This document shows positions 6,605 to 11,467 of a stretch of 25,492 nt of DNA, piece by piece. The translations under genes and the position numbers were made by a program. The stretch comes from a virus. Below the pieces are notes generated by a model. The model saw nothing but the letters and a program-made list of their open reading frames with translations, was not told the origin of the DNA and did not search any database. Every line of letters starts with the position of its first letter. Positions within the stretch are counted from its first letter, which is position 1. Location: IMG/VR virus record IMGVR_UViG_3300037882_000718, positions 1 to 25,492 of that record. The stretch is one strand, 5' to 3'.

Positions 6605-7071
6605 TAATCCACAGAGGCAGCTTTGTCAATGCACTCGATGTGGATTAAATTTGCACCCCCTACCCAAGCAACATTGCGAAGCGTCTTTCTCTCGCTTACC
6701 TTGTCGTTATTCAGCACAAGTGGGACGTAGCTCTGACGTGAGCCTAAAGCTGACATTACGGTGTGTCCAACTAATGCTGGCGTAATAAACAGCGATTCGT
6801 CCTTTATTGTTTGTGTGCGTGGGGGACTAAGGATTGTTGAGTAGGGGGAAGGTGAAAAGGATGCAAGCGAGCTAGATTCCCCTGCGATGGATGCAAGCCC
6901 GCCAAGGGAGGCTTTCGCCGGGAAGATTCTAGGGATCGCTTGCATCGAGAAGAGATTATGATCCTTTGCCCAATTGGGCAAGCGTTATTTTCAAGCGGAT
7001 TGCCTTAATTGCCAAGGGCTTGCATGGAATCGGCGAAAAAAGATTTATCCCTCGATTGGCCTGGCCTTTGC
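6605..7071. other. Non-coding region with inverted repeats
   Basis: About 470 nt without a supported gene; one long leftward frame here reads into the tRNA and is discarded. Contents: TAATCCACA/TGTGGATTA (6605-6613 with 6639-6647); AAGCG/CGCTT flanking an SD-like AGAGAAAGA (about 6678-6696); a large inverted repeat at 6860-6946; and the perfect 16-bp palindrome TTGCCCAATTGGGCAA at 6966-6981. A small untranslated RNA or an origin is possible. Confidence 0.45.
6860..6946. repeat. Imperfect inverted repeat, 87 nt
   Basis: GATGCAAGCGA (6860-6870) is repeated inverted as TCGCTTGCATC (6936-6946). Inner CTAG and TTCCC segments extend the pairing, and the apex holds GGCGAAAGCC (a GAAA-loop hairpin on the minus strand). 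A third GGATGCAAGC copy lies at about 6889-6898. Confidence 0.55.
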
Positions 7072-7320
7072 TCAGAGGATCGAAGGATCAAATTCCCTTT
7101 CAGTCTTCACGCTACGCCAAGTGATACTTTCATCTAGTGCTTCTTTATAGACAATACCAAAAACATAAAGAAAGCTATCACCGGAGGCAGAACAGGTGCG
7201 ACCGGACTTTTGATGTCGGCAGTAAATCTCATAGAAGTTTGGTGCTTCTATGATTTTAACCTTCCACCCATTTGTATAAAGCTTCGCAAGAGCGTGATAT
7301 AATCTAGTCGTTGTAATCAT
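7072..7320 (-). CDS. Hypothetical protein
   Basis: 82-aa protein with mixed alpha/beta content: an N-terminal helix (LYHALAKLYTNGW), strands (KVKIIEAPNFYEIYCRHQ), then ASGDSFLYVFGIVYKEALDESI and a charged end. This resembles small phage accessory proteins with a beta-hairpin and two helices; I recognise no family. The leader AATTTAGTT...AACAAT has no SD. A 12-bp hairpin lies between the upstream stop and this start. Its last codons contain one copy of the 12-mer GATCCTTCGATC, encoding DPSI. Confidence 0.68.
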   Translation of the reverse strand: MITTTRLYHALAKLYTNGWKVKIIEAPNFYEIYCRHQKSGRTCSASGDSFLYVFGIVYKEALDESITWRSVKTEREFDPSIL

Positions 7321-7330
7321 ATTGTTAATT

Positions 7331-7359
7331 TAGTTCTGCCCTTTAACAGGGCAGGACTA
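7331..7359 (-). promoter_or_regulatory. 12-bp intercistronic hairpin, GCCCTGTTA family
   Basis: On the minus strand TAGTCCTGCCCT pairs with AGGGCAGAACTA (one G-U) around the loop GTTAA. It begins 2 nt after the stop of the 210-aa gene. 22 nt of it recur perfectly on the plus strand at 19715-19736, and a diverged copy lies at 5187-5163. There is no T-run after it, so a processing or translation-control element fits better than a terminator. Confidence 0.65.
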
Positions 7360-7361
7360 CT

Positions 7362-7994
7362 TTAGAAATAAAGAACGCAACCATTTTGAACTTGAGTTTG
7401 AAATCCCATTTGCTTTAGCGTTGCAATTGCTTCTTGTTCCTCTTGTGGAGTGGTGCAGCGGAACTTGATTGTGTTGGTATAACGCCAAGTGACATCCTCA
7501 GCGTGATGCTTGGCTATGAGTTCGAGTTTGTTTTCACGCTCGTAGAGATTATCCCATGAGACGGTTACATCCCATGCTGGCGGTTTTGGAACTTCATGCG
7601 CACTTAAAACTGGCGGCGCGCCGGTTGCGGTTTCGGGATTGCCGTAAAAAGTTTTAAGTTGATCTTTATAGTCATTCTTAATTATGACTGTGCCACAAGC
7701 CGTTTCCTTAAACTTAAGCAGTGTAAGATTCAGCGTGATTGGTATAATATGCGACCTATACTCTTCCAACCCACCATACAACATATACGCCCGCCTTGCT
7801 TCTTGAAGACAATTCACAAATGTCTTCGCTTTCATTGGCCGCAATGGTTCCTTAAACTCCCTAGGATTAACCTCATACGTTCCATTATCCGCCCTTGCTA
7901 GAAAGTGTTCATACTTCCTAAAATGCTTTGCACTCAATGTCTCTCTCACCGCAAGCTCAACCACTCTTCCATCAGGTAATGTCATTTTTGTCAT
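7362..7994 (-). CDS. Hypothetical protein
   Basis: 210 aa from the ATG at 7994 (MTKMTLPDGRVVELAVRETL), preceded by the A-rich TTAGTTAAAAAC; 7985 is an alternative. A frame start at 8060 would add 22 residues that read like leader sequence and cover a GATCCTTCGATC site. The protein has a helical N-terminal half (KHFRKYEHFLARAD, KTFVNCLQEARRAYMLYGGLEEY), then a beta-rich part (VIPITLNLTLLKF, GTVIIKNDY), a Pro-rich linker and a C-terminal domain ending IATLKQMGFQTQVQNGCVLYF. No motif identifies its job. Confidence 0.75.
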   Translation of the reverse strand: MTKMTLPDGRVVELAVRETLSAKHFRKYEHFLARADNGTYEVNPREFKEPLRPMKAKTFVNCLQEARRAYMLYGGLEEYRSHIIPITLNLTLLKFKETACGTVIIKNDYKDQLKTFYGNPETATGAPPVLSAHEVPKPPAWDVTVSWDNLYERENKLELIAKHHAEDVTWRYTNTIKFRCTTPQEEQEAIATLKQMGFQTQVQNGCVLYF

Positions 7995-8101
7995 GTTTTT
8001 AACTAAAAGCTGGATAAAAGGCGGTCTGGACAGAGACCATTTTTTGATCCTTCGATCCATTGCTTATAGCTAGATCATTCTGGATCAAGCCCTTGCCAAT
8101 T

Positions 8102-8400
8102 GCAAGGGAAAAAGAAAGGCTAAAAAGCAAAAAGGCCATTTCTTTTAAGATGGGGCTGCGACGCGCGCGGCTAGCCTTAAGATCAAAGGATCAAATAAAT
8201 CATCTACTACTCCTTTTAATTTTCTCGATCCTGCGTATAGGGAATTCTTGAGTTTTACCATAAATTCAATTGATTCTATTCTAACCAATTGAATTGATTT
8301 GATTGATTCAATATATCGCAGCCCCGGCGCTGATCGCGGGGCCATCCTAAAAGAAATCGCCTTTTTCTTTTCTTTCTTTCCATGCTCCATAAGCCCTTGC
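8102..8400. repeat. Large imperfect inverted repeat, about 300 bp
   Basis: The left arm (8102-8161) and right arm (8314-8400) share, in inverted orientation, GCAAGGG, a 24-nt block with two mismatches (8129-8153 versus 8339-8366) and the 10-mer GGGGCTGCGA. The right arm carries a 16-nt insertion. The centre holds AATTCAATTG/CAATTGAATT (8263-8295). The gap between genes (7995-8449) is otherwise empty; a 38-aa frame in the middle (minus, 8145-8261) is unconvincing. It could be a MITE-like insertion, a replication origin or a long RNA hairpin. Confidence 0.6.
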
Positions 8401-8449
8401 AAGGCAAGCATTCACCCTCAAATGTGGAGCAAAACATCGAAAGTAAAAG

Positions 8450-8485
8450 AGCCAAAAAATACGGTGTAAATCATGTTTTTTGGCT
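8450..8485 (-). terminator. Intrinsic terminator ending the small-gene operon
   Basis: On the minus strand AGCCAAAAAA (8485-8476) pairs perfectly with TTTTTTGGCT (8459-8450) over a 16-nt loop, followed by CTTTTACTTT. It lies 28 nt after the stop at 8513, so it probably ends the 10.9-8.5 kb transcript. Confidence 0.6.
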
Positions 8486-8512
8486 ATATGTGAGGGAAGT
8501 GGGTAGATTAGC

Positions 8513-8761
8513 CTACCATCGGCCTAGCTTTTCCTTCGCTCCGACCTTGATGCTTACAACATTCTTGAGCTTGTTGTATCTCAGCAACACCGGCGTTCCA
8601 TCTGCGAAGTCTCGAATGGAGCAAAGCTTAAACCCAAGACTGTAATCCCCTTCCCAATCTTTGCCCTCATTGAACCCCTCTTTGGCTTCAGTTTGAGTTT
8701 TATAATCTCTCCCATAAGCAGGGGAGAGTTCACAGTATGGTTTGGTGATTTTATCGGTCAT
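8513..8761 (-). CDS. Small conserved phage-type protein (SPAYGRDY motif)
   Basis: 82 aa from the ATG at 8761, with GGGAG 8 nt upstream and an ATGA overlap with the preceding stop. An alternative ATG at 8776 is less likely. The CELSPAYGRDYKTQTEAKEGF segment, followed by a Gly/Asp stretch and then a basic beta strand VLLRYNKLKNVVSIKVG, matches a recurrent pattern of small phage proteins of unknown function that I recognise only as a pattern. It is the last gene of the small-gene operon, followed by an intrinsic terminator. Confidence 0.75.
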   Translation of the reverse strand: MTDKITKPYCELSPAYGRDYKTQTEAKEGFNEGKDWEGDYSLGFKLCSIRDFADGTPVLLRYNKLKNVVSIKVGAKEKLGRW

Positions 8762-8970
8762 GGTATTTTCTCCCACGGATTTTCATTCAAATCGTCGATA
8801 ACGTGAACCAATGCGGAACGGCGCATAAAGAATTCCCGTTCCGTTGTTTTGTCTCCGCGAGCATTGCATTGTTCTTCAAAACTCTTGAGATAGATAATCC
8901 TAATCTCAATTGCCTCACGCAATGCTTGAATCTGACTCTCGCCTATTGCTAGGCGTTTATATGTAGCCAT
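8758..8970 (-). CDS. Small coiled-coil protein
   Basis: 70 aa, almost entirely helical and charged (ESQIQALREAIEIRIIYLKSF, TTEREFFMRRSALVHVIDDL), probably a coiled-coil or helical hairpin. SD AAGAAAGGG lies 7 nt before the ATG at 8970, directly after a structured leader (8971-9075). Function unknown; regulators and inhibitors carried by phages are often of this type, but this is only analogy. Confidence 0.72.
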   Translation of the reverse strand: MATYKRLAIGESQIQALREAIEIRIIYLKSFEEQCNARGDKTTEREFFMRRSALVHVIDDLNENPWEKIP

Positions 8971-9075
8971 TCATTTACCCTTTCTTAATCCACCAGCACA
9001 ATGCCAATGGGAAGTTGATTTAATCACTTCAATCGCGAGCCAAGGCTTTCCCAAGCTCGCGAGTGCTGGGATTAA
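8971..9075 (-). promoter_or_regulatory. Structured leader element 1 (closing stem plus two hairpins)
   Basis: Closing stem P1: TTAATCC-CAGCA (9075-9064) with TGCTG-GT-GGATTAA (8998-8985), 12 bp and a 2-nt bulge. Hairpin P2: TCGCGAGC/GCTCGCGA (9062-9055 with 9040-9033) with a 14-nt loop TTGGGAAAGCCTTG. Hairpin P3: GAAGT...ACTTC (9030-9011) with GATTAA inside. P1 starts at the upstream stop codon and ends against the SD AAGAAAGGG. Confidence 0.7.
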
Positions 9076-9266
9076 CTATTCAATACTCGCATCACTATGT
9101 CGTCGATTTTTCGCTCAACCTCGCGCAATTCTGCGCGCAATTCGATGACTTTCGCGGCAAGTTCTTCAAGGATCAAATGCTCGCTAGTTTGTAGCTTTGT
9201 ATCAACAGTATGCTTCACAATTCGCTTGGCGGAATTGTTGATTATGTTGTAGGTGCTCGCTGCCAT
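9072..9266 (-). CDS. Small coiled-coil protein
   Basis: 64 aa from the ATG at 9266, placed by GAGAAAGG 5 nt upstream; an in-frame ATG at 9281 precedes that SD and is rejected. The C-terminal half is a clear coiled coil (HLILEELAAKVIELRAELRE, followed by VERKIDDIVMRVLNS) with Leu/Ile heptads, so it probably oligomerises. The N-terminus (MAASTYNIINNSAKRIVKH) is polar. No family recognised. Its stop codon overlaps the first base pairs of the next leader stem. Confidence 0.7.
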   Translation of the reverse strand: MAASTYNIINNSAKRIVKHTVDTKLQTSEHLILEELAAKVIELRAELREVERKIDDIVMRVLNS

Positions 9267-9368
9267 TCTAACCTTTCTCAATTTCCTCGCGCCTATTGGC
9301 TCAAGGGAAGCTTAATCACTTCGCTGGCCAGCCTGAGCCGTCCCAAGCTGGCCAACGTGGAGATTAAA
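9267..9368 (-). promoter_or_regulatory. Structured leader element 2
   Basis: P2 is TGGCCAGC/GCTGGCCA (9354-9347 with 9332-9325) with a 14-nt loop TTGGGACGGCTCAG. P3 is GAAGT-GATTAA-GCTTC (9322-9307). P1 is weaker: TTTAATCTCCACG with CGAGGAAATTGA, with two mismatches and a G-U. It lies between the stop at 9369 and SD GAGAAAGG. P2 differs from element 1 at many stem positions but pairing is kept, and both loops begin TTGGGA. Confidence 0.68.
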
Positions 9369-9566
9369 CTAATCACCAACAATCCGCAACGGGAATTCCG
9401 CAAGCTGCCATTCGCCATTCTCCCGTTTACCAAGAACTTCATAAGCTGCCCATTTGCCTATTGCATCCTTATCGACAAACAATGTTCCAATGGGCAAGTC
9501 AATCCATTCCGTTCTTTGCGTTGCTTGGATAAATTCACCCAAGCCCATTTGTACAATTTTTTTCAC
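9369..9566 (-). CDS. Small hypothetical protein, GTG start
   Basis: 65 aa from a GTG at 9566, chosen because GAGAAAGG stands 7 nt before it. An internal ATG at 9548 would remove six residues. The sequence MGLGEFIQATQRTEWIDLPIGTLF... then GKWAAYEVLGKRENGEWQLAEFPLRIV reads as a small beta-rich fold with a conserved-looking Trp/Tyr core. No known family. It belongs to the small-gene operon and is preceded by leader element 3. Confidence 0.68.
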   Translation of the reverse strand: MKKIVQMGLGEFIQATQRTEWIDLPIGTLFVDKDAIGKWAAYEVLGKRENGEWQLAEFPLRIVGD

Positions 9567-9650
9567 GCCGTTGCCTTTCTCTTTCTTCGCGGGATAATCC
9601 CCGCGCCTAAGCTCCTGACCCCTGCCAAGAGCCTAGTCGCGAGAATCGCC
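9567..9650 (-). promoter_or_regulatory. Structured leader element 3
   Basis: P2 is CTAGGCTC/GAGCTTAG (9636-9629 with 9614-9607; one G-U) with a 14-nt loop TTGGCAGGGGTCAG. P3 is GCGGG-GATTAT-CCCGC just before the SD. P1 may be TTCTCGC with GCGAAGAA. It is the third instance of the 8-bp stem with 14-nt loop and occupies the entire gap. Confidence 0.66.
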
Positions 9651-9926
9651 TTATGGCTTGAATTCAGCCTCCACCGCGCTTTCCTTGCCCTTCAATCCCA
9701 ATGCCGCCATTCCTGCGCTAGCATTACTCCCGAACCACCCCGGCGTATCCGCCTCAAACGCTTTCCAAGCTTCCGCCCGCTCTTCCCCCGCTGCCCCGAG
9801 GGCATCCGCAATAAAGCGAAAGACCGCCAACCTCATCGCCTTTGCGCTGCAAACCTCCACGCCCCTATCCTTCCCCGCTGTCTCCAGCAAGGGCTTTACA
9901 TTCAGCGTTTGTTGTGACATAGCCAT
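9651..9926 (-). CDS. Small hypothetical protein, Ala-rich
   Basis: 91 aa, mostly helical and Ala/Glu-rich (AMRLAVFRFIADALGAAGEE, RAEAWKAFEADTPGWFGS). A GxF/Gly-rich turn is followed by an acidic C-terminus AVEAEFKP. GC content is higher than in neighbouring small genes. SD GAGAAAGG lies 11 nt before the ATG at 9926; the internal ATG at 9920 is possible. Function not recognisable. The opposite strand is also open here, but lacks SD sites and runs across several leader elements. Confidence 0.7.
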   Translation of the reverse strand: MAMSQQTLNVKPLLETAGKDRGVEVCSAKAMRLAVFRFIADALGAAGEERAEAWKAFEADTPGWFGSNASAGMAALGLKGKESAVEAEFKP

Positions 9927-10014
9927 AATTTTCTAACCTTTCTCTCTAAGCGATCTGCGCTCGTCAGCATTGCCTTTTTAGCAATGGACGGGCCAAAAGC
10001 CCGTTTCGCGCTTA
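9927..10014 (-). promoter_or_regulatory. Structured leader element 4 (three-stem junction)
   Basis: P1 is TAAGCG/CGCTTA (10014-10009 with 9952-9947), whose first three bases are the TAA stop of the upstream gene. P2 is ACGGGC/GCCCGT (10004-9999 with 9993-9988). P3 is CATTGC/GCAATG (9986-9981 with 9973-9968). SD GAGAAAGG follows P1 directly. It has the same layout as its neighbours but different loops. Confidence 0.66.
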
Positions 10015-10185
10015 TGCCTTTTCAATTTGAACCGTAATTGGCCCTAAAACAACATAGCTCAAATGCGGCTCGCTTTCAATAACAATATCCTCCGCATAAT
10101 CTTGAGCCGCGCCGATTGAAACAAAAACTTCTGTTTCTGTTTTTTCCCCAAGACCATAAATAACCAACAGGAATGCTTCTTTCAT
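10012..10185 (-). CDS. Small hypothetical protein
   Basis: 57 aa from the ATG at 10185, 9 nt after SD GAGAGAAAG; the two ATGs just upstream are too close to the SD. It reads MKEAFLLVIYGLGEKTETEV, then a helix SIGAAQDYAEDIVI and strands HLSYVVLGPITVQIEKA: a compact beta-alpha-beta unit. The pattern of hydrophobic strand, acidic turn and Ala/Tyr helix resembles the 45-aa protein encoded next upstream (10280-10417), so the two may be distant paralogues. Function unknown. Confidence 0.7.
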   Translation of the reverse strand: MKEAFLLVIYGLGEKTETEVFVSIGAAQDYAEDIVIESEPHLSYVVLGPITVQIEKA

Positions 10186-10279
10186 AACCATCATCTTTCT
10201 CTCGCCCTATTCGCCGGGCAGGCTCTGAGGCTTAATCGCCCCGATGAACCATCGCCCTTGCAATGGCTCGCCGGGATAA
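10186..10279 (-). promoter_or_regulatory. Structured leader element 5
   Basis: P2 is GAGCCATTGC/GCGATGGTTC (10269-10260 with 10255-10246), 10 bp with two G-U pairs and an AAGG tetraloop. P3 is GGGGC-GATTAA-GCCTC (10242-10227). P1 is weak (TAT and CCGG segments pairing with CCGG and ATA). It runs from the upstream stop to SD GAGAGAAAG. Confidence 0.62.
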
Positions 10280-10417
10280 TCAAAGCGCGATCCAGCTTTG
10301 GGCATATCTAAACGCCTCGCTTACAACATCAAAGCTATGTTCGCTTTTAATCGCCCCATCGACAATTAAAAACAAAACATAAACCCCGCCGCGATTCTCA
10401 ATCCTAATAATTTTCAT
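10280..10417 (-). CDS. 45-aa hypothetical protein
   Basis: Begins MKIIRIENRGGVYVLFLIVD and ends RYAQSWIAL: two strands, then a helix (HSFDVVSEAFRYAQSWIAL). SD GAGAAAGG lies 7 nt before the ATG at 10417, after leader element 6, which makes this short frame credible. The strand-helix pattern resembles the 57-aa protein encoded downstream. Interestingly, its codons for DGAIK contain GGGGCGATTAA, the same string as the P3 hairpins of elements 5 and 6. Function unknown. Confidence 0.65.
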   Translation of the reverse strand: MKIIRIENRGGVYVLFLIVDGAIKSEHSFDVVSEAFRYAQSWIAL

Positions 10418-10500
10418 TTTTTGCCTTTCTCAAAAGGGCTTAATCGCCCCGTAGAATGGACTAGCTAATCCTATGCCAGCTAATCCATTCAGCGGGAGAA
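10418..10500 (-). promoter_or_regulatory. Structured leader element 6
   Basis: P2 is a 13-bp hairpin, GAATGGAT-TAGCT with AGCTA-GTCCATTC (10490-10478 with 10466-10454), 11-nt loop. P3 is GGGGC-GATTAA-GCCCT (10450-10435). A short P1, TTCTC/GAGAA (10431-10427 with 10500-10496), would pair directly with part of the SD GAGAAAGG and so could mask it. Confidence 0.66.
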
Positions 10501-10746
10501 TCAATCATTCAAATGCCCATAAGAACAAGAAAACGGCCTCTGCATAGGCTTAATCAATTCTCTCTTGCAATGCCCGCAAGTAAACCATCTTGCCTTGCCA
10601 TTCCATTTTTCATAATCCTCAATCTCTTTTTCTGTAATTTCCTCAATTTGCCAATGGCTAGGCTTGCTGGCCAACGGCGTATCACTAAAGCCAAGAAGAT
10701 TCCCCTCTTGGCCAAAGCCCGCGAAAGCTATGATTTTGAATTTCAT
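10501..10746 (-). CDS. Small zinc-ribbon-like protein
   Basis: 81 aa. SD GAGGAG lies 5 nt before the ATG at 10746. The N-terminus (MKFKIIAFAGFGQEGNLLGF) is hydrophobic and Gly-rich, followed by an acidic helix EEITEKEIEDYEKWNGKA. The C-terminus carries FTCGHC...FSCSYGH, a C-x2-C...C-x3-H arrangement that could bind zinc. Small zinc-ribbon proteins in phages often bind nucleic acid or a host protein; which applies here is unknown. Its start region overlaps the end of the 76-aa frame upstream. Confidence 0.72.
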   Translation of the reverse strand: MKFKIIAFAGFGQEGNLLGFSDTPLASKPSHWQIEEITEKEIEDYEKWNGKARWFTCGHCKRELIKPMQRPFSCSYGHLND

Positions 10747-10915
10747 TCATCTCCTCTATAGCTCGTCCTATGCCAAGCCCGAGCTTGCCATTCAGGCTCA
10801 ATTCCGCCCCAAAATCCCTTCTAGGTGTAAAATCTCTTTCCTCCAAAGCGGACGAAAATAGCATTAAAGCTGGGAAAATGGCTCTAAGCCCCTCAGCTAG
10901 AGCATCTTCCATCAT
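10685..10915 (-). CDS. Hypothetical protein (overlaps next gene)
   Basis: 76 aa; the N-terminal 50 residues look protein-like (MEDALAEGLRAIFPALMLFS, then ALEERDFTPRRDFGAELSL), with a hydrophobic helix and a charged middle. Its last 20 codons lie in another frame over the zinc-ribbon gene, where composition becomes less natural. Weak SD (GAGGA, about 17 nt upstream). It may be the first gene of the small-gene operon. Confidence 0.45.
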   Translation of the reverse strand: MMEDALAEGLRAIFPALMLFSSALEERDFTPRRDFGAELSLNGKLGLGIGRAIEEMNEIQNHSFRGLWPRGESSWL

Positions 10916-11226
10916 TGTAAAATTATTTTCCTCGTCTGTAAAGAAAGTTTGCTCTTTTGGACCATGAATGGGAGTGTTAGCTTTTCCGACTGTGATTTGC
11001 TGGCAATTTGATGGACTGGAAAGAATACCGACGTCGTAAAGGATTGATAGTCAAGGATGGTGTCGGAAAGATTTACGATCCTTGGATCGAGGGGGGGAAT
11101 GGCTAGGTCGACCTGATCTCTATTATAGGCCGCGCCGCGCCTAGGCCGCTGAATGCCGCGCCGAGGCTTTCCCATCGCCTCAATATATCCCTGCCCGGCA
11201 AATCGCCTTATAGCAATCCCTATCAA
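10912..11226 (-). CDS. Doubtful 104-aa frame in control region
   Basis: The frame ends with an ATGA overlap to the 76-aa gene, which is in its favour. Its last 50 residues (LSDTILDYQSFTTSVFFPV...) look plausible, but the first half (GKPRRGIQRPRRGAAYNRDQ) covers palindromic DNA and has unusual composition. A shorter start inside is possible. I record it so that the end portion is not lost; treat as low confidence. Confidence 0.25.
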   Translation of the reverse strand: MIGIAIRRFAGQGYIEAMGKPRRGIQRPRRGAAYNRDQVDLAIPPLDPRIVNLSDTILDYQSFTTSVFFPVHQIASKSQSEKLTLPFMVQKSKLSLQTRKIILQ

Positions 11227-11384
11227 TCCAGTCGACTATGCCTTAGATCATTATCTAGCTGCGTCCTAGAGATTCAATCTCCATCATCTAGGTCGACATT
11301 AGCTCAATGGCCCCCCTGCCCATCCTCTCCCCCGGCAGCATGGCTTGCATGGGCTGGTCTACCCCCAGCCCCCCACTTGTGCGC

Positions 11385-11414
11385 GATGGGTCCCATCGAA
11401 GTCATGGGTCCCAT
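11385..11414. promoter_or_regulatory. Tandem palindromic operator-like sites
   Basis: GATGGGTCCCATC (11385-11397) and ATGGGTCCCAT (11404-11414) have centres 18 bp apart, about 50 bp upstream of the first rightward gene. Two identical palindromes at this spacing are typical of paired repressor-dimer sites; the binding protein is unknown. Confidence 0.45.
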
Positions 11415-11433
11415 CCCCACCCATCTCATCATT

Positions 11434-11462
11434 TTTGCTAATGTTTCTGTGGACTATATTAG
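11434..11462 (+). promoter_or_regulatory. Candidate promoter for rightward late genes
   Basis: TTTG (11434-11437), 17 nt, then TATATTAG (11455-11462), close to the Bacteroidota-type TTTG / TAnnTTTG pattern (which prefers about 19 nt). It does not fit sigma-70 spacing well. Placed just before the first rightward gene and after the tandem palindromes. Confidence 0.3.
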
Positions 11463-11467
11463 GATAA

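Noticed and set aside
6460-6981. 173-aa leftward frame
   Set aside because: Its 3' third is the tRNA and its 5' part the inverted repeat; part of the middle looks protein-like, but no SD or usable start was found.
8060-8411. Short frames on both strands (63 and 88 aa)
   Set aside because: They encode similar peptides only because they read the arms of the same inverted repeat.
9210-9917. 235-codon plus-strand frame over several small genes
   Set aside because: Runs across two structured leaders and three minus genes that each have an SD; product looks random.
8971-10500. CRISPR array or simple tandem repeat
   Set aside because: The recurring elements differ in sequence, are separated by genes and share structure rather than identical repeats.
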